From assembly GCF_900096585.1 (NCBI RefSeq), contig NZ_FMYH01000001.1:558001-622000 (forward strand): a stretch of DNA of 64,000 nucleotides. The letters are read 5' to 3'. Both the position numbers and the translations under genes were made by a program. Shown one piece after another: positions 1 through 8,762 of this stretch. This DNA is from Sanguibacter gelidistatuariae. Its GTDB lineage: Bacteria > Actinomycetota > Actinomycetes > Actinomycetales > Cellulomonadaceae. Below the pieces are notes generated by a model. The model had not been told where the DNA came from. It did not search any database and saw only the letters and a list, made by a program, of their open reading frames with translations. Numbering within the stretch: the first letter of the stretch is position 1; every line of letters begins with the position of its first letter.

Positions 1-640
1 CATTGCCCAGGAACGGCCCGTACCCCTGGTAAAGGTGGTACGACCCACGCAGCAGCGAGCTCGCGACGATGATCTTCACCGCTCCCCAGCGCAGGTCTTC
101 GAGGCGTTCGGTGAGGTACGCCACGACGATGATCTCCTCGAGGAGCCCGTTCTGCAGGGCCGAGACCACGAGGATCGGGATGGTCCACCAGTGCGAGTTC
201 AGGCCAGCGGCCTGGACCTCGACGGTGATGCCGAGCGCCCGTCCGGCGACATAGAGGCCCAGGCCGGGGATGCCGATGACGGCCGCCAGCGCCACGCCGT
301 AGCCCATGTCTCGCAGGGGGCTGGCGAAGTTGAGCCCGATCCGGCGCAGCGTGCCCTTGCCGCGGGCGGAGAGCAGATAGAGGGCGAGGGCGACCGGCAT
401 GAGCGCAAAGCCGATCGACAGCACCTGGTAGGTGAGGTCGAGCAGCGGTCGCACCGACTGGCTGGTGTTGAGGGAGGCGGACTGGTCGCGCAGCGGAGGC
501 CCGGCGGTGAGCCGGGCAACGATGTTGACGACCGCGTACACCCCGGACCTGCCCAGGCTCAGCCCGAGCAGGATCCAGATCTCGACCCCGATCCGCCGAC
601 GCTCGTGGCGGGACAGCGGGGGGAGCGTGGCGTCGGTCAT
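1..640 (-). CDS. CPBP family intramembrane metalloprotease (partial, C-terminus outside window)
   Basis: Membrane-embedded protease of the CPBP (Abi/CAAX-protease-like) family. The 213 visible residues hold about five hydrophobic segments. Motif 1 is at residues 166-175 (LLEEIIVVAY, with the Glu-Glu pair at 168-169), and a second motif SSLLRGSYH ends at His202; both are family hallmarks of the catalytic site. The ATG at 640 opens a clean frame. The gene lies 20 bases downstream of the CopC-domain gene on the same strand, so the two may be co-transcribed. The C-terminal helices lie beyond base 1. The substrate cannot be told from sequence; family roles include prenyl-protein processing and bacteriocin self-immunity. 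Confidence 0.85.
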   Translation of the reverse strand, partial: MTDATLPPLSRHERRRIGVEIWILLGLSLGRSGVYAVVNIVARLTAGPPLRDQSASLNTSQSVRPLLDLTYQVLSIGFALMPVALALYLLSARGKGTLRRIGLNFASPLRDMGYGVALAAVIGIPGLGLYVAGRALGITVEVQAAGLNSHWWTIPILVVSALQNGLLEEIIVVAYLTERLEDLRWGAVKIIVASSLLRGSYHLYQGYGPFLGN

Positions 641-660
641 CCTCTGGTTATAGCAGGGTG

Positions 661-1332
661 TCAGTCTTTGCGACCGCGACGCTTCGAGATGACCGTGATG
701 GCGATCCCCGCGCCGATCCCGAGGACCGCGCCGATGATGATCCCGGGCCAGGGCAGGCCCTCCTTGGTCGAGTCGTCCGCCTCGTCGGCGGGCTCGGTCG
801 CCATGATCGGGGTGGGGGTTTCCTCGGTCGCGGTCTCCGGGGTGGCGTCGTCGGCCGTGGGGGCGTCAGCCAGGGCTGTCATCTCAGGTTCTGGCTCGGG
901 CTCGGCTGCCGGGTCGGCCACGGTGAAGGCGAAGGTGCCGTCGATCGGGTGACTGTCGGACGACACCGCCCGCCAGGCGACGGAGTACGCGCCGTTCGCG
1001 AGCGGGTCGGCGAGGGGGAGCGTGGCCGCCGGTCCCGTCACGGCCGGCGCGCCCGCGGCGACCGTGGCGCCGGTCGAGTCGGTCACGACGACCTGTCCGC
1101 CGAGGTCGGAGACGTCCTCGTTGAAGGTGAGTGTGATCTGCGTGGGGCTGGTGGTGAGCTGCGCGCCGTCGGCCGGATCGCTCGAGACGATGGCGTCGTG
1201 CGCGGCGGCCGGCGAGGCCAGGAGCGTGGCTCCGGTCGCGGCGAACGCGGCCGTGAGCAGCGCGAGGATCAGCGCGGCGGGGGCGAGGCGCGCACGGCGT
1301 GCGGGGACCAGGGAGGCGGCAGAGGAAGTCAC
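661..1332 (-). CDS. CopC-domain copper resistance-like exported protein with C-terminal membrane anchor
   Basis: A 223-residue secreted protein. It has a signal peptide (hydrophobic residues 17-40, cleavage probably after PAAA) that leaves His45 at or near the new N-terminus, as in CopC/YobA proteins where this His binds Cu(II). The Ig-like CopC domain spans about 45-140 (ending near SSDSHPIDGTFAFTV). A Glu/Pro/Thr/Ala-rich linker follows, then one membrane helix near 195-215 and a basic tail (KRRGRKD). Start is GTG at 1332. The CopD partner is absent. A copA/csoR module lies 3 kb away, so a role in copper handling outside the membrane is likely but inferred. Confidence 0.85.
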   Translation of the reverse strand: MTSSAASLVPARRARLAPAALILALLTAAFAATGATLLASPAAAHDAIVSSDPADGAQLTTSPTQITLTFNEDVSDLGGQVVVTDSTGATVAAGAPAVTGPAATLPLADPLANGAYSVAWRAVSSDSHPIDGTFAFTVADPAAEPEPEPEMTALADAPTADDATPETATEETPTPIMATEPADEADDSTKEGLPWPGIIIGAVLGIGAGIAITVISKRRGRKD

Positions 1333-1533
1333 CCGCCCACCCTAGCCCGACTGCTCTTCGGCTCTCGCTCCCGGCATGCCGTCGTCCCGGCCATGACAGC
1401 CGGCCGGCGCGCCGTCGGGAACCGTCGCCTGACGGGCCGTTCCCACCCCCTGGGACGGATCGACCCCGTGGGGCTGGGCGGAGATGGTTTGGGGGTTGTG
1501 ACGGCGGATCGGACGTGCAAGACTGGCAAAGTA

Positions 1534-1548
1534 GTTTGTAACGCAAAC
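1534..1548 (+). promoter_or_regulatory. Inverted repeat, candidate operator of the ABC-2 exporter operon
   Basis: GTTTG-TAACG-CAAAC, 13 bases before the ATG of the operon's first gene. The position next to the start and the presence of a winged-helix regulator as second gene suggest an autoregulatory operator. No protein-DNA evidence is available from sequence alone. Confidence 0.45.
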
Positions 1549-1560
1549 CTTGGAGTTCAG

Positions 1561-2310
1561 ATGAGTACCGATGGCACCGACGCCGCCGACAACGCCGCCC
1601 CGTTCGAACCCGAAGCCGACGCCGCCCCGCTCGACGCGGCCGAGAGCCTGCGGATCATCGCCGCTCAGGCGGACAGGGTCCGTTCCACCCAGGTGGACGG
1701 TCGGGTGCTCTTCGGGCTGTGGGGCGTGGCCTGGTTGCTGGGCTACCTCGGGCTATACCTCACCGCGAACGGCTCGCTCCCCGGCGGGCGGGCCACGCCC
1801 GAGGGAGTCCTGACCCCGGCGCCGCTCGCCTTCACCGTGTTCGCGCTGCTCATCGCCGGAGCTATGGCCGCAACGATCGTCTACAGCATCCGAGCGGGCG
1901 CCGGCGTGCAGGGGGTGAGCTCGCGGACCGGGGCGATGTACGGCTGGAGCTGGTGCATCGGCTTCGTCGGGATGAGCGTCATCCTCGGCGGGCTCGTCAA
2001 CGCCGGGGCGAGCGACGAGGTCATCATCCTCGCCGCGAACGCGCTGGCCTGCCTCGTCGTCGGCATCATGTACATGGCAGGCGGGGCCCTGTGGCAGGAC
2101 ACCCGGCAGTACATCCTGGGCATCTGGATCATCGCCGTGGCTGCCATTGCCCTGTACGTCGGTCTGCCGAACACCTACCTCGTGATGGCGGTGCTCGGCG
2201 GCGGCGGATTCTTCCTCGGCGCCCTCGGCGACCACCTCGTCCGGGTGCGAGACAGGGCCACGGCGCAGGGCCATGTCGGCTCGCAGTCCGCGTCCAAAGC
2301 TCACCCGTGA
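1561..2310 (+). CDS. Multi-pass membrane protein, first gene of ABC-2 exporter operon
   Basis: Hypothetical integral membrane protein of 249 residues. An acidic N-terminal 60 residues is followed by about six hydrophobic segments (for example FGLWGVAWLLGYLGLYL, PLAFTVFALLIAGAMAATIVY and VIILAANALACLVVGIMYM). The ATG at 1561 is used because the frame upstream, though open, has no protein-like composition and the operator-like repeat lies just before it. The stop overlaps the GTG of the next gene by four bases. Families of this type often sit with a small winged-helix regulator and an ABC-2 exporter in actinobacteria; the role in the system is unknown. Confidence 0.8.
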   Translation: MSTDGTDAADNAAPFEPEADAAPLDAAESLRIIAAQADRVRSTQVDGRVLFGLWGVAWLLGYLGLYLTANGSLPGGRATPEGVLTPAPLAFTVFALLIAGAMAATIVYSIRAGAGVQGVSSRTGAMYGWSWCIGFVGMSVILGGLVNAGASDEVIILAANALACLVVGIMYMAGGALWQDTRQYILGIWIIAVAAIALYVGLPNTYLVMAVLGGGGFFLGALGDHLVRVRDRATAQGHVGSQSASKAHP

Positions 2311-2609
2311 CCGACGCCGACCTCGACCCCGTCATCCATGCCCAGTCCCGGCTCCGCGTGGTCGCCACCCTGGCGGCGCTGCGCACCGGGGACCGGATCG
2401 CCTTCCCGCGGCTGCAGGAGTTGCTCGACATGACGGCCGGGAACCTCTCCACGCACCTGCGCAAGCTCGAGGACGCCGAGTACGTCCTCGTCACCAAGAC
2501 CCACGAGGGCCGCAAGCCTGCCACCTACATCGAGCTCACCCCGCGCGGCAGGTTCGCCTTCGAGAACTACTCCGCGGCGCTGACCGCCCTCCTGAGAGGA
2601 AGCTCCTGA
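2307..2609 (+). CDS. Winged-helix transcriptional regulator (small MarR/ArsR-like, PF13601 type)
   Basis: 100-residue DNA-binding protein made of a single winged-helix domain. The recognition-helix region LQELLDMTAGNLSTHLRKLED (about 34-54) and the wing with KTHEGRKPATYIELTPRG are typical of 'transcriptional regulator, winged helix, ABC-associated' proteins. GTG start at 2307 overlaps the previous stop (GTGA). The next gene starts inside its stop codon (TGATG). Translational coupling with the exporter genes suggests that it is the local regulator, probably acting at the repeat at 1534. Confidence 0.88.
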   Translation: MTDADLDPVIHAQSRLRVVATLAALRTGDRIAFPRLQELLDMTAGNLSTHLRKLEDAEYVLVTKTHEGRKPATYIELTPRGRFAFENYSAALTALLRGSS

Positions 2610-3580
2610 TGACCGCTTCGCTCGCACCCGTGGTCTCCGTCGCCGGGGTCACTCGCCGCTTCAACGACGTCGTCGCCCTCGACGACGTCTCCCTGGACAT
2701 CGCGGCCGGCGAGCTCGTGGGGATCCTCGGTCCCAACGGCGCCGGGAAGTCCACGCTCCTCTCACTCGTCTCCGGTCAGCGCAAGCCCGACAGCGGGACC
2801 GTGCGGCTGTGCGGGCAGGACCCGCGGCTCACCGCCGCGCGCGCGACGCTCGGCCTGACTCCGCAGGAGACCGGCCTGCCCGCGACCCTCAAGGTCCGCG
2901 AGGTCGTCGACTTCGTCGCCGGCCACTACGCCGACCCGGTGCCCACGGGCGAGCTGCTCGAGCAGTTCGGCCTCGCTGAGCTCGCCGGCCGGCAGACCGG
3001 CGGCATGTCCGGTGGCCAGAAGCGCCGCCTCGCCGTCGCGCTCTCCCTCGTCGGGCGGCCGTCCGTGATCCTCCTCGACGAGCCGACGACCGGGCTCGAC
3101 GTCGGCGGCCGCCAGGCCCTGTGGTTGGCCATCCGGGAGTACCACGCCGGAGGCGGGACAGTGCTGCTGACCAGCCACTATCTCGAGGAGGTGCAGGCGC
3201 TCGCACACCGGGTCGTCGTCATCGACGAGGGCGTCGTCCGCGCGGACGACACCATGACGAACATCCTCGAGCGCGTCGGGCTGCGCCGCGTCGTGCTGCA
3301 CTCCGCGGACCTTCCCGCGGCCGACGCCGTGCCCGCCCGCCTCCCCGGCGTCATCCGCGCGTCTCGCGAGGGCGACCGCTACGAGCTCTTCACGCCCGAC
3401 GCTGATGCGCTCGTCCGCGAGCTCGTCACCTCGGGGCTGGACTTCCACGGGCTGGAGGTCCGCGGTGCCACGCTCGAGGAGGCCTTCGAGCAGATGGTCG
3501 CCCACCGATCGAGCGACCTGCTGAGACCTCCGGCCACCCCGGCCCGGACGGCGACCGACCCCGAGGCAGGTGCACGATGA
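2609..3580 (+). CDS. ABC transporter ATP-binding protein (ABC-2 exporter)
   Basis: 323-residue ATPase subunit. Walker A GPNGAGKST is at 41-49, the signature MSGGQKRR at 133-140, Walker B VILLDEPTTGLD at 153-164 and the switch His in TSHYLEE. A C-terminal extension of roughly 100 residues after the nucleotide-binding domain is typical of drug, antibiotic or lipid exporters of the DrrA/CcmA type. The start ATG overlaps the regulator stop; its own stop overlaps the permease start (ATGA). It would power the permease encoded next. Substrate unknown. Confidence 0.93.
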   Translation: MTASLAPVVSVAGVTRRFNDVVALDDVSLDIAAGELVGILGPNGAGKSTLLSLVSGQRKPDSGTVRLCGQDPRLTAARATLGLTPQETGLPATLKVREVVDFVAGHYADPVPTGELLEQFGLAELAGRQTGGMSGGQKRRLAVALSLVGRPSVILLDEPTTGLDVGGRQALWLAIREYHAGGGTVLLTSHYLEEVQALAHRVVVIDEGVVRADDTMTNILERVGLRRVVLHSADLPAADAVPARLPGVIRASREGDRYELFTPDADALVRELVTSGLDFHGLEVRGATLEEAFEQMVAHRSSDLLRPPATPARTATDPEAGAR

Positions 3581-4410
3581 CCGCGACCCCCCACCAGCCC
3601 GCCGCCGCGAGCCCAGGCCCCAGCGTGACCGCCGCCCGCCCTGCCCGGGTGGGCGCGCCGTCGGGCACGCGGCTGGCCTGGCTGCATCTGAAGTACCAGT
3701 TCCTGGAGACCGTGCGGGTGCCCATCGCGGTGCTGGGGAACCTGCTGTTCCCGGCGCTGGCGATGTTCTTCTTCGTCGTGCCGCAGAAGGAGGTCGCGGG
3801 GGACCCGATCATGGCGACCATGGCCGTGGCCTCGCTCGGGCTGTTCGCGATCTGCTCGGCGAGCCTGTTCACCTATGGGCTGGGCGTCGCGGAGGACCGC
3901 GCGCTGCCCTTCGACCCGTTCCTGCGCTCTCTGCCGGCCGGGCCGACGCCGCGGATGGTCGCCCGGGTGCTCAACGGCGCCATCTTCTCCCTCTTCGGGG
4001 TGGTGCCGCTCGTGCTCATCGGGTGGCTGTTCACCGACGCGACCGTGACGGCCCGTCAGCTGCTCTCCGGGGTCGGGATCTTGCTCGTCGTGTCGGTGCC
4101 GTTCGTGCTGCTCGGCATGGCGATCGGGTACTCGCTGACGGCCAAGGCCGCGCTGCCGGTGGTCCAGGTCATCCTGTTCCCGCTGGCCTTCGCCGGCGGG
4201 CTGTTCATGCCGCCGATGTTCTTCCCGCACTGGCTCTCGCTGATCTCCCAGGCGACGCCGACCCGGGCCGGGCGTGACCTCCTCGTCGGAGCACTCACCG
4301 GCGAGCCGGTCTACGCCTTGGCGTGGCCGGTGTTGCTCGGCTGGACTGCCCTGTTCGCGGTCCTAGCGGTCACCGCCTACCGCCGCGACGAAGGCCGTCG
4401 CTTCAAGTAG
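3577..4410 (+). CDS. ABC-2 type transporter permease
   Basis: 277 residues with six predicted membrane segments in the ABC-2 (DrrB-like) arrangement. A cytoplasmic N-terminal 25 residues precedes LAWLHLKYQFLETVRVPIAVLGNLLFPALAMFFFVV. Residues FPLAFAGGLFMPPMFFPHWLSLISQATPTRAG match the conserved ABC-2 permease stretch before the last helix. It is coupled by a four-base overlap to the ATPase gene. A long hairpin follows about 45 bases downstream and probably ends the transcript. Confidence 0.9.
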   Translation: MTATPHQPAAASPGPSVTAARPARVGAPSGTRLAWLHLKYQFLETVRVPIAVLGNLLFPALAMFFFVVPQKEVAGDPIMATMAVASLGLFAICSASLFTYGLGVAEDRALPFDPFLRSLPAGPTPRMVARVLNGAIFSLFGVVPLVLIGWLFTDATVTARQLLSGVGILLVVSVPFVLLGMAIGYSLTAKAALPVVQVILFPLAFAGGLFMPPMFFPHWLSLISQATPTRAGRDLLVGALTGEPVYALAWPVLLGWTALFAVLAVTAYRRDEGRRFK

Positions 4411-4454
4411 CCGCCCCCGCCCGCCACTCGCGCTCCCCGCCCGCCCCGGGACTG

Positions 4455-4517
4455 CGATAGGTGTCCGATTCCCGCCCTGTTTCAGCGGTGAACAGGGCGG
4501 GAATCGGACACCTATCG
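4455..4517. repeat. 27-bp perfect inverted repeat with 9-base loop (hairpin family, copy 1)
   Basis: Left arm 4455-4481 and right arm 4491-4517 are exact reverse complements (arm begins CGATAGGTGTCCGATTCCCG). The loop is 4482-4490. It lies between the convergent ABC-2 permease and copA genes, where it could terminate both. It lacks a clear T-run. A related hairpin with compensated substitutions is at 53235-53297, so the structure rather than the exact sequence seems conserved. Confidence 0.85.
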
Positions 4518-4582
4518 GGGTCCGCAGCGGCCGGAGCCGGGCCGGGCCGGGTCGGGGGGAAGGGCTTGTCGGGCCGGGCCGG

Positions 4583-7090
4583 TCAGGCGGCCTTGCGCAG
4601 CCGCAACGAGTTACCGACGACGATGACCGAGCTCGCGGCCATCGTCGCGCCGGCGATCATCGGGTTGAGCAGGCCGAGCGCGGCGAGCGGGATCGCCGCG
4701 ACGTTGTAGGCGAAGGCCCAGAACAGGTTCTGCTTGATGACGGCCAGCGTGCGCCGCGAGAGCCGGATCGCCGTCGCCGCGCTGCGCAGGTCGCCGCGCA
4801 CCAGGGTGATGTCGCTCGCCTCGATCGCGACGTCGGTCCCGGTGCCCATCGCGAGCCCGAGATCCGCCCCGGCCAGCGCCGCGGCATCGTTCACACCGTC
4901 GCCGACCATGGCCACCACGTGCCCTTCGGCGCGCAGCCGCGCCACGATCGACACCTTCTCCTCGGGCAGCACCTGGGCGAAGACGTCGGCCTCCTTGATG
5001 CCGACGGCGCGCGCAGCCACCCGAGCCGCGCCCGGGTTGTCGCCGGTCAGCAGCATCGGACGCAGCCCGAGCGCGGTCAGCTGGGCGACCGCCTCGGCCG
5101 ACGTCTCCTTGACCGGGTCGCGCAGCACGATCACGCCGCGGGCCGCGCCGTCCCAGGCGGCTACGACCGCGGTTGCCCCGGAGGACTCGGCGTCCTCGAA
5201 GGCCCGCACCAGCTCGGCGGTGTCGTCGGTGAACGGGATGTTCTGCTCGGCCAGCCAGGTGGGGCGGCCGACGAGCACCCGTGCGGACACGCCCAGCCCG
5301 GAGTGCGCCACCCGCACCACCCCGGACACGCCGCCGCCGGGGGCACTCGAGAACTCGAGCACCTGGTCGGAGCCGATGAGCACGCCGTCGGCGCCGTGGG
5401 TGTCGGTGGCAGGCTGCTCGTCAGCGAGGGGGAGCAGCACGCGCTGCGCAGGGGCTGCCTCGTGCGCGGCGGCGGCGATTGCCTGGGCGATCGGGTGCTC
5501 GCTGAGCGCCTCGACCGCGCCGGCCAGGCGCAGCGTGTCCGGGTGCCCGACGACGGATTCCACGGCCATCCGGCCCTGGGTCACGGTCCCGGTCTTGTCG
5601 AGGACGATCGTGTCGACGCGGCGGGTGGACTCGAGGATCTCCGGGCCCTTGATGAGGATGCCGAGCTGGGCGCCGCGGCCGGTGCCCACGAGCAGGGCGG
5701 TCGGGGTGGCCAGGCCGAGGGCGCAAGGGCACGCGATGATGAGGACCGCGACGGCGGCGGTGAAGGCCGCCTGCGCGGAGGGGCCCCACACCATCCACGC
5801 GGCGAAGGTCGCGATCGCGATGACAAAGACGATCGGCACGAAGACGGCGGAGATGCGGTCGGCCAGGCGCTGGACCGGGGCCTTGCCGGTCTGGGCGGCC
5901 GAGACGAGCTGACCGATCTGGGCGAGGGTGGTCTCCTCCCCGACGCGGGTGGCCTTAACCACGAGGTAGCCGGAGGTGTTGACGGTGGCTCCGGTGACGG
6001 GGTCGCCCGGGCCGACGTCGACCGGCATCGACTCGCCGGTCAGCAGCGAGGCGTCGATCGCACTCGTGCCCTCGACGACCACGCCGTCGGTCGCGACCTT
6101 CTCACCGGGCTTGACCGCGAAGAGGTTCCCGACGGTGAGCGAGTCGATCGGCACGCGCGTGCTGACGCGGCGTCCGCCCTCGGTCGTCACGAGGGTCGCG
6201 TCCTTCGCCCCGAGGGCGAGCAGGGATCGCAGGGCGTCGCCTGCCCGACGCCGGGAGCGCTGCTCCGCGTAGCGGCCGGCCAGCAGGAACGTGGTCACCA
6301 CCGCGGCGACCTCGAAGTACAGCTCGGGTGCAGCAGAGGCCGTGTGCTCCGCGCCGGGGAAGCCGGGGAAGAGCGACGGCGACATCTGCATGCCGATCTC
6401 GCCCGCGCCGCCGAACAGCAGTGCCCACAGGGACCACGTCGTCGCGGCGATCACGCCAACCGAGACGAGGGTGTCCATGGTCGAGGCACCGTGGCGGCCG
6501 GCGCGGAATGCCGCCTTGTGGAAGGGCCAGGCCGACCATGTGACGACGGGCAGGGACAGGGCCGCGACGACCCACTGCCACCCGTCGAACTGCAGTGCGG
6601 GGATCATCGACAGTGCGACGACGGGTACCGCCAAGATCGTCGCGACGATGAGGCGGCGGCGCAGGTCGGCGCCGCGGTCGGGGGTCGGCGCGGAGGTGTC
6701 CTCGCCCTCGACCATCATGTGGCCCTCGCCCATCGAGTGGCCGGAGAGGGCCATCTCGCTGTCTGCGTGGCCCATCGCGGAGTGATCCATGTGGCCCATG
6801 TTGGTGTGGTCGGCGTGGTCGGCGGCCGATGCAGCGACCTTCGGGGCACGGCGTCTGGTCACGCGGGCGTCGTAGCCGGCCTTCTTCACGGCGGCGATGA
6901 GCGCGTCGTCGTCGACGTCGGCGGTCGCCACGACGTGCGCGGACTCGAGCGGCAGGTTGACGGTGGCTTCGACGCCGGGGATCTGGTTGAGGCGCTTCTC
7001 GACCCGGGCGACGCAGGACGCGCACGTCATCCCCTCGACGGCGAGGTCGATCTCGGTCGGTGCGACCGGGTGGCTGATGTGGCCAGTCAT
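4583..7090 (-). CDS. copA: Copper-exporting P1B-type ATPase
   Basis: 835-residue heavy-metal ATPase that pumps Cu(I) out of the cytoplasm. An N-terminal metal-binding domain has GMTCASC (Cys23, Cys26), followed by a His/Met-rich stretch (about 85-130: NMGHMDHSAMGHAD and GHSMGEGHMM) that may bind metal. Then come the eight-helix membrane domain with CPC in IACPCALGLATP, the actuator motif LTGES, the phosphorylation motif DKTGT, SEHPIAQAI and GDGVNDAAAL. The ATG at 7090 has an upstream GGAG; the longer open frame runs through the CsoR operator and is rejected. The operator at 7145-7161 indicates derepression by CsoR when copper is high. Confidence 0.96.
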   Translation of the reverse strand: MTGHISHPVAPTEIDLAVEGMTCASCVARVEKRLNQIPGVEATVNLPLESAHVVATADVDDDALIAAVKKAGYDARVTRRRAPKVAASAADHADHTNMGHMDHSAMGHADSEMALSGHSMGEGHMMVEGEDTSAPTPDRGADLRRRLIVATILAVPVVALSMIPALQFDGWQWVVAALSLPVVTWSAWPFHKAAFRAGRHGASTMDTLVSVGVIAATTWSLWALLFGGAGEIGMQMSPSLFPGFPGAEHTASAAPELYFEVAAVVTTFLLAGRYAEQRSRRRAGDALRSLLALGAKDATLVTTEGGRRVSTRVPIDSLTVGNLFAVKPGEKVATDGVVVEGTSAIDASLLTGESMPVDVGPGDPVTGATVNTSGYLVVKATRVGEETTLAQIGQLVSAAQTGKAPVQRLADRISAVFVPIVFVIAIATFAAWMVWGPSAQAAFTAAVAVLIIACPCALGLATPTALLVGTGRGAQLGILIKGPEILESTRRVDTIVLDKTGTVTQGRMAVESVVGHPDTLRLAGAVEALSEHPIAQAIAAAAHEAAPAQRVLLPLADEQPATDTHGADGVLIGSDQVLEFSSAPGGGVSGVVRVAHSGLGVSARVLVGRPTWLAEQNIPFTDDTAELVRAFEDAESSGATAVVAAWDGAARGVIVLRDPVKETSAEAVAQLTALGLRPMLLTGDNPGAARVAARAVGIKEADVFAQVLPEEKVSIVARLRAEGHVVAMVGDGVNDAAALAGADLGLAMGTGTDVAIEASDITLVRGDLRSAATAIRLSRRTLAVIKQNLFWAFAYNVAAIPLAALGLLNPMIAGATMAASSVIVVGNSLRLRKAA

Positions 7091-7144
7091 GAGTGCTCCA
7101 AGGGTGAGCGTGGGTGTCCAAGCGGGTACGGCATGGTTAACACC

Positions 7145-7161
7145 ATACCCCCCTAGGGTAT
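7145..7161. promoter_or_regulatory. CsoR operator upstream of copA
   Basis: ATACCC-CCCTA-GGGTAT, matching the known CsoR box (a GTATACCC...GGGTATAC-like palindrome with a C-rich centre). It sits 55 bases before copA and about 95 bases before the divergent DUF2330 gene, so it may control both. Confidence 0.88.
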
Positions 7162-7255
7162 TCCTGTGCGGGACTTCTGTCCCGTCGGACGCCGGCGATG
7201 GGGACCTCTCCCCGCGACACCCCACAGGACCGATCTGGCCAGTAGGTTCACACCC

Positions 7256-8452
7256 ATGCGCCTCTCATCACGTCTCTCCCGGCGGGCATCGGCCGCCCTC
7301 GCGGCGACCTTCACGCTCGGCCTCGCGATCACTGTGACCGGCACGCTGATCGGCTCGGCCGCCCCGCTCTCCGTGGTCGCTTGTGCGTGCGGCGGGGCGA
7401 TCAGCGATCCGGGGAGCCAGGTGCAGATCCTCGACGAGACCGCGATCGTCGAGTGGGACGGGTCGACCGAGACGGTCACGATCGCGCTCGATGCCGAGAC
7501 CGACGCGGCCGACTTCGCCTTGCTCGTCCCCACGCCTACCCCGGCTGAGGTGGCGCTCGGCGACGCCGCCCTCTTCGACGACCTGGCCGAGCTCTCCGCC
7601 CCTCGCCCGGAGGTCCGCGACCGGCGATGGTTCCCCGAGAGGGGAAACGGGACGTCGAGCGGGGCGGCCGGCGGCCCCCAGTCGTCCGCGGGCGTGCAGG
7701 TGCTCGGCGAGGTCCGTCTTGGCCCCCTCGAGGTGACCACGCTCGCGGCCTCAGAGTCCGGGGAGCTCACCGAGTGGCTCGACGCCCACGGCTACGCGAT
7801 GAAGGAGTCCTTCGAGACGGCGTTGGCGCCCTACGTCGAGGAGGGCTGGTACTACGTCGCGGTGAAGATCGCCGCCGACGCCCAGGATGACCTCAGCGGC
7901 AAGTTGCAGCCCATCGAGCTAACCTTCGCCAGCGCCGAGTTTGTCTACCCGATGCGGCTGTCCGCCGCGGCCCAGACCCAGCAGGCCGTGCGGACTTTCG
8001 TCGTCGCCGATCACCGCATGGAGCGCACCGACGCCATGGCCAAGGGGGCCGAGGTGGTCTTCGCGGGCCCCCTGGCCGCAGGCGGTGAGGATCTCGACGA
8101 GGTCCTCACCGGTGGGCCGTCGTCGGCGCTCCTGGAGCTGGTGGGGCCGGGGCGATATCTCACGACGATCGACCAGCGCTTCACGGATCCGGGGACCCAG
8201 ATCACGGCGGACTTCGCCTTCGCTCAGGCGGCCGACGACGCCGAGGTCGTGCAGACGTACGGGGTGACCGAGGACGTGAAGATCTTTGGCGTCTACGCCG
8301 GTCCGGTGCTGGTCGCGGCGGGTGTGGTGGCCGGGGTCGCCGGACTCCTGGCGACGTTCGTCGTCGTCAGGACCCGACGCGACCCTCAGGTGCGGTCGGC
8401 GGTTCTCAGGCCGTCGGGTGCTGCGCGGCGAACTCCTCGCGCTGTTCGTTGA
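7256..8452 (+). CDS. DUF2330 domain-containing exported membrane-anchored protein
   Basis: 398 residues. An N-terminal signal sequence (ALAATFTLGLAITVTGTLIGSA) leads into the diagnostic start of DUF2330 (VVACACGGAISDPGSQVQILDETAIVEWDG). A large extracytoplasmic domain follows, and one C-terminal helix (GPVLVAAGVVAGVAGLLATFVVV) with a basic tail anchors it. The conserved Cys-Ala-Cys-Gly-Gly is kept. Function of the family is unknown. The ATG at 7256 fits the signal peptide. Its 3' end overlaps the convergent copZ gene by 47 bases. The location between copA and csoR-copZ and the shared intergenic CsoR operator suggest, without proof, a link to copper. Confidence 0.85.
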   Translation: MRLSSRLSRRASAALAATFTLGLAITVTGTLIGSAAPLSVVACACGGAISDPGSQVQILDETAIVEWDGSTETVTIALDAETDAADFALLVPTPTPAEVALGDAALFDDLAELSAPRPEVRDRRWFPERGNGTSSGAAGGPQSSAGVQVLGEVRLGPLEVTTLAASESGELTEWLDAHGYAMKESFETALAPYVEEGWYYVAVKIAADAQDDLSGKLQPIELTFASAEFVYPMRLSAAAQTQQAVRTFVVADHRMERTDAMAKGAEVVFAGPLAAGGEDLDEVLTGGPSSALLELVGPGRYLTTIDQRFTDPGTQITADFAFAQAADDAEVVQTYGVTEDVKIFGVYAGPVLVAAGVVAGVAGLLATFVVVRTRRDPQVRSAVLRPSGAARRTPRAVR

Positions 8453-8711
8453 AGCCGCGGCCCTGCTCGGCGATGGCGTCCATGACGACGTCGAGACCGC
8501 CGACCTCGTAGCCGGCCTCGACGACGGCGGCACGCAGCGCGGCCTCGTCGAGGGGCTCGTGGGAGAGGACCGTGACGTCGGAGACGGCCCCGGTGCGCAG
8601 CTCGACGCTGACGTGCTCGACGCCGTCGACGGTCTCGAGCTCGTTGGTCACGGACGAGACGCAGTGGCCGCAGGTCATTCCGGCGATACCGAGAGTGGTC
8701 ACGACGGGCAT
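8406..8711 (-). CDS. copZ: Heavy-metal-associated domain protein, copper chaperone
   Basis: 101-residue protein with one HMA domain: GMTCGHC places the metal-binding cysteines at 14 and 17, and the fold runs to about residue 70 (VVEAGYEVG). Residues 72-101 form a polar extension (QGRGFNEQREEFAAQHP) longer than in minimal CopZ. It would carry Cu(I) to CopA. Good ribosome site (AGAAGGAG) before ATG at 8711. It is downstream of csoR on the same strand with a 51-base gap, so likely part of the CsoR-controlled transcript. The 3' end overlaps DUF2330 in antisense. Confidence 0.9.
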   Translation of the reverse strand: MPVVTTLGIAGMTCGHCVSSVTNELETVDGVEHVSVELRTGAVSDVTVLSHEPLDEAALRAAVVEAGYEVGGLDVVMDAIAEQGRGFNEQREEFAAQHPTA

Positions 8712-8762
8712 GGTGTTCTCCTTCTAGATGGGTGATGCAGGTAGGTCAGGGGATGGGCAGGG

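Noticed and set aside
658-1560. Upstream extension of the first ABC-2 operon gene
   Set aside because: It is antisense to the CopC-domain gene and lacks protein-like composition; the real start is ATG 1561.
4919-7156. Open frame of 745 codons on the + strand
   Set aside because: It is antisense to copA, has a composition typical of shadow frames (Gly, Arg, Asp, His) and no recognisable domain.
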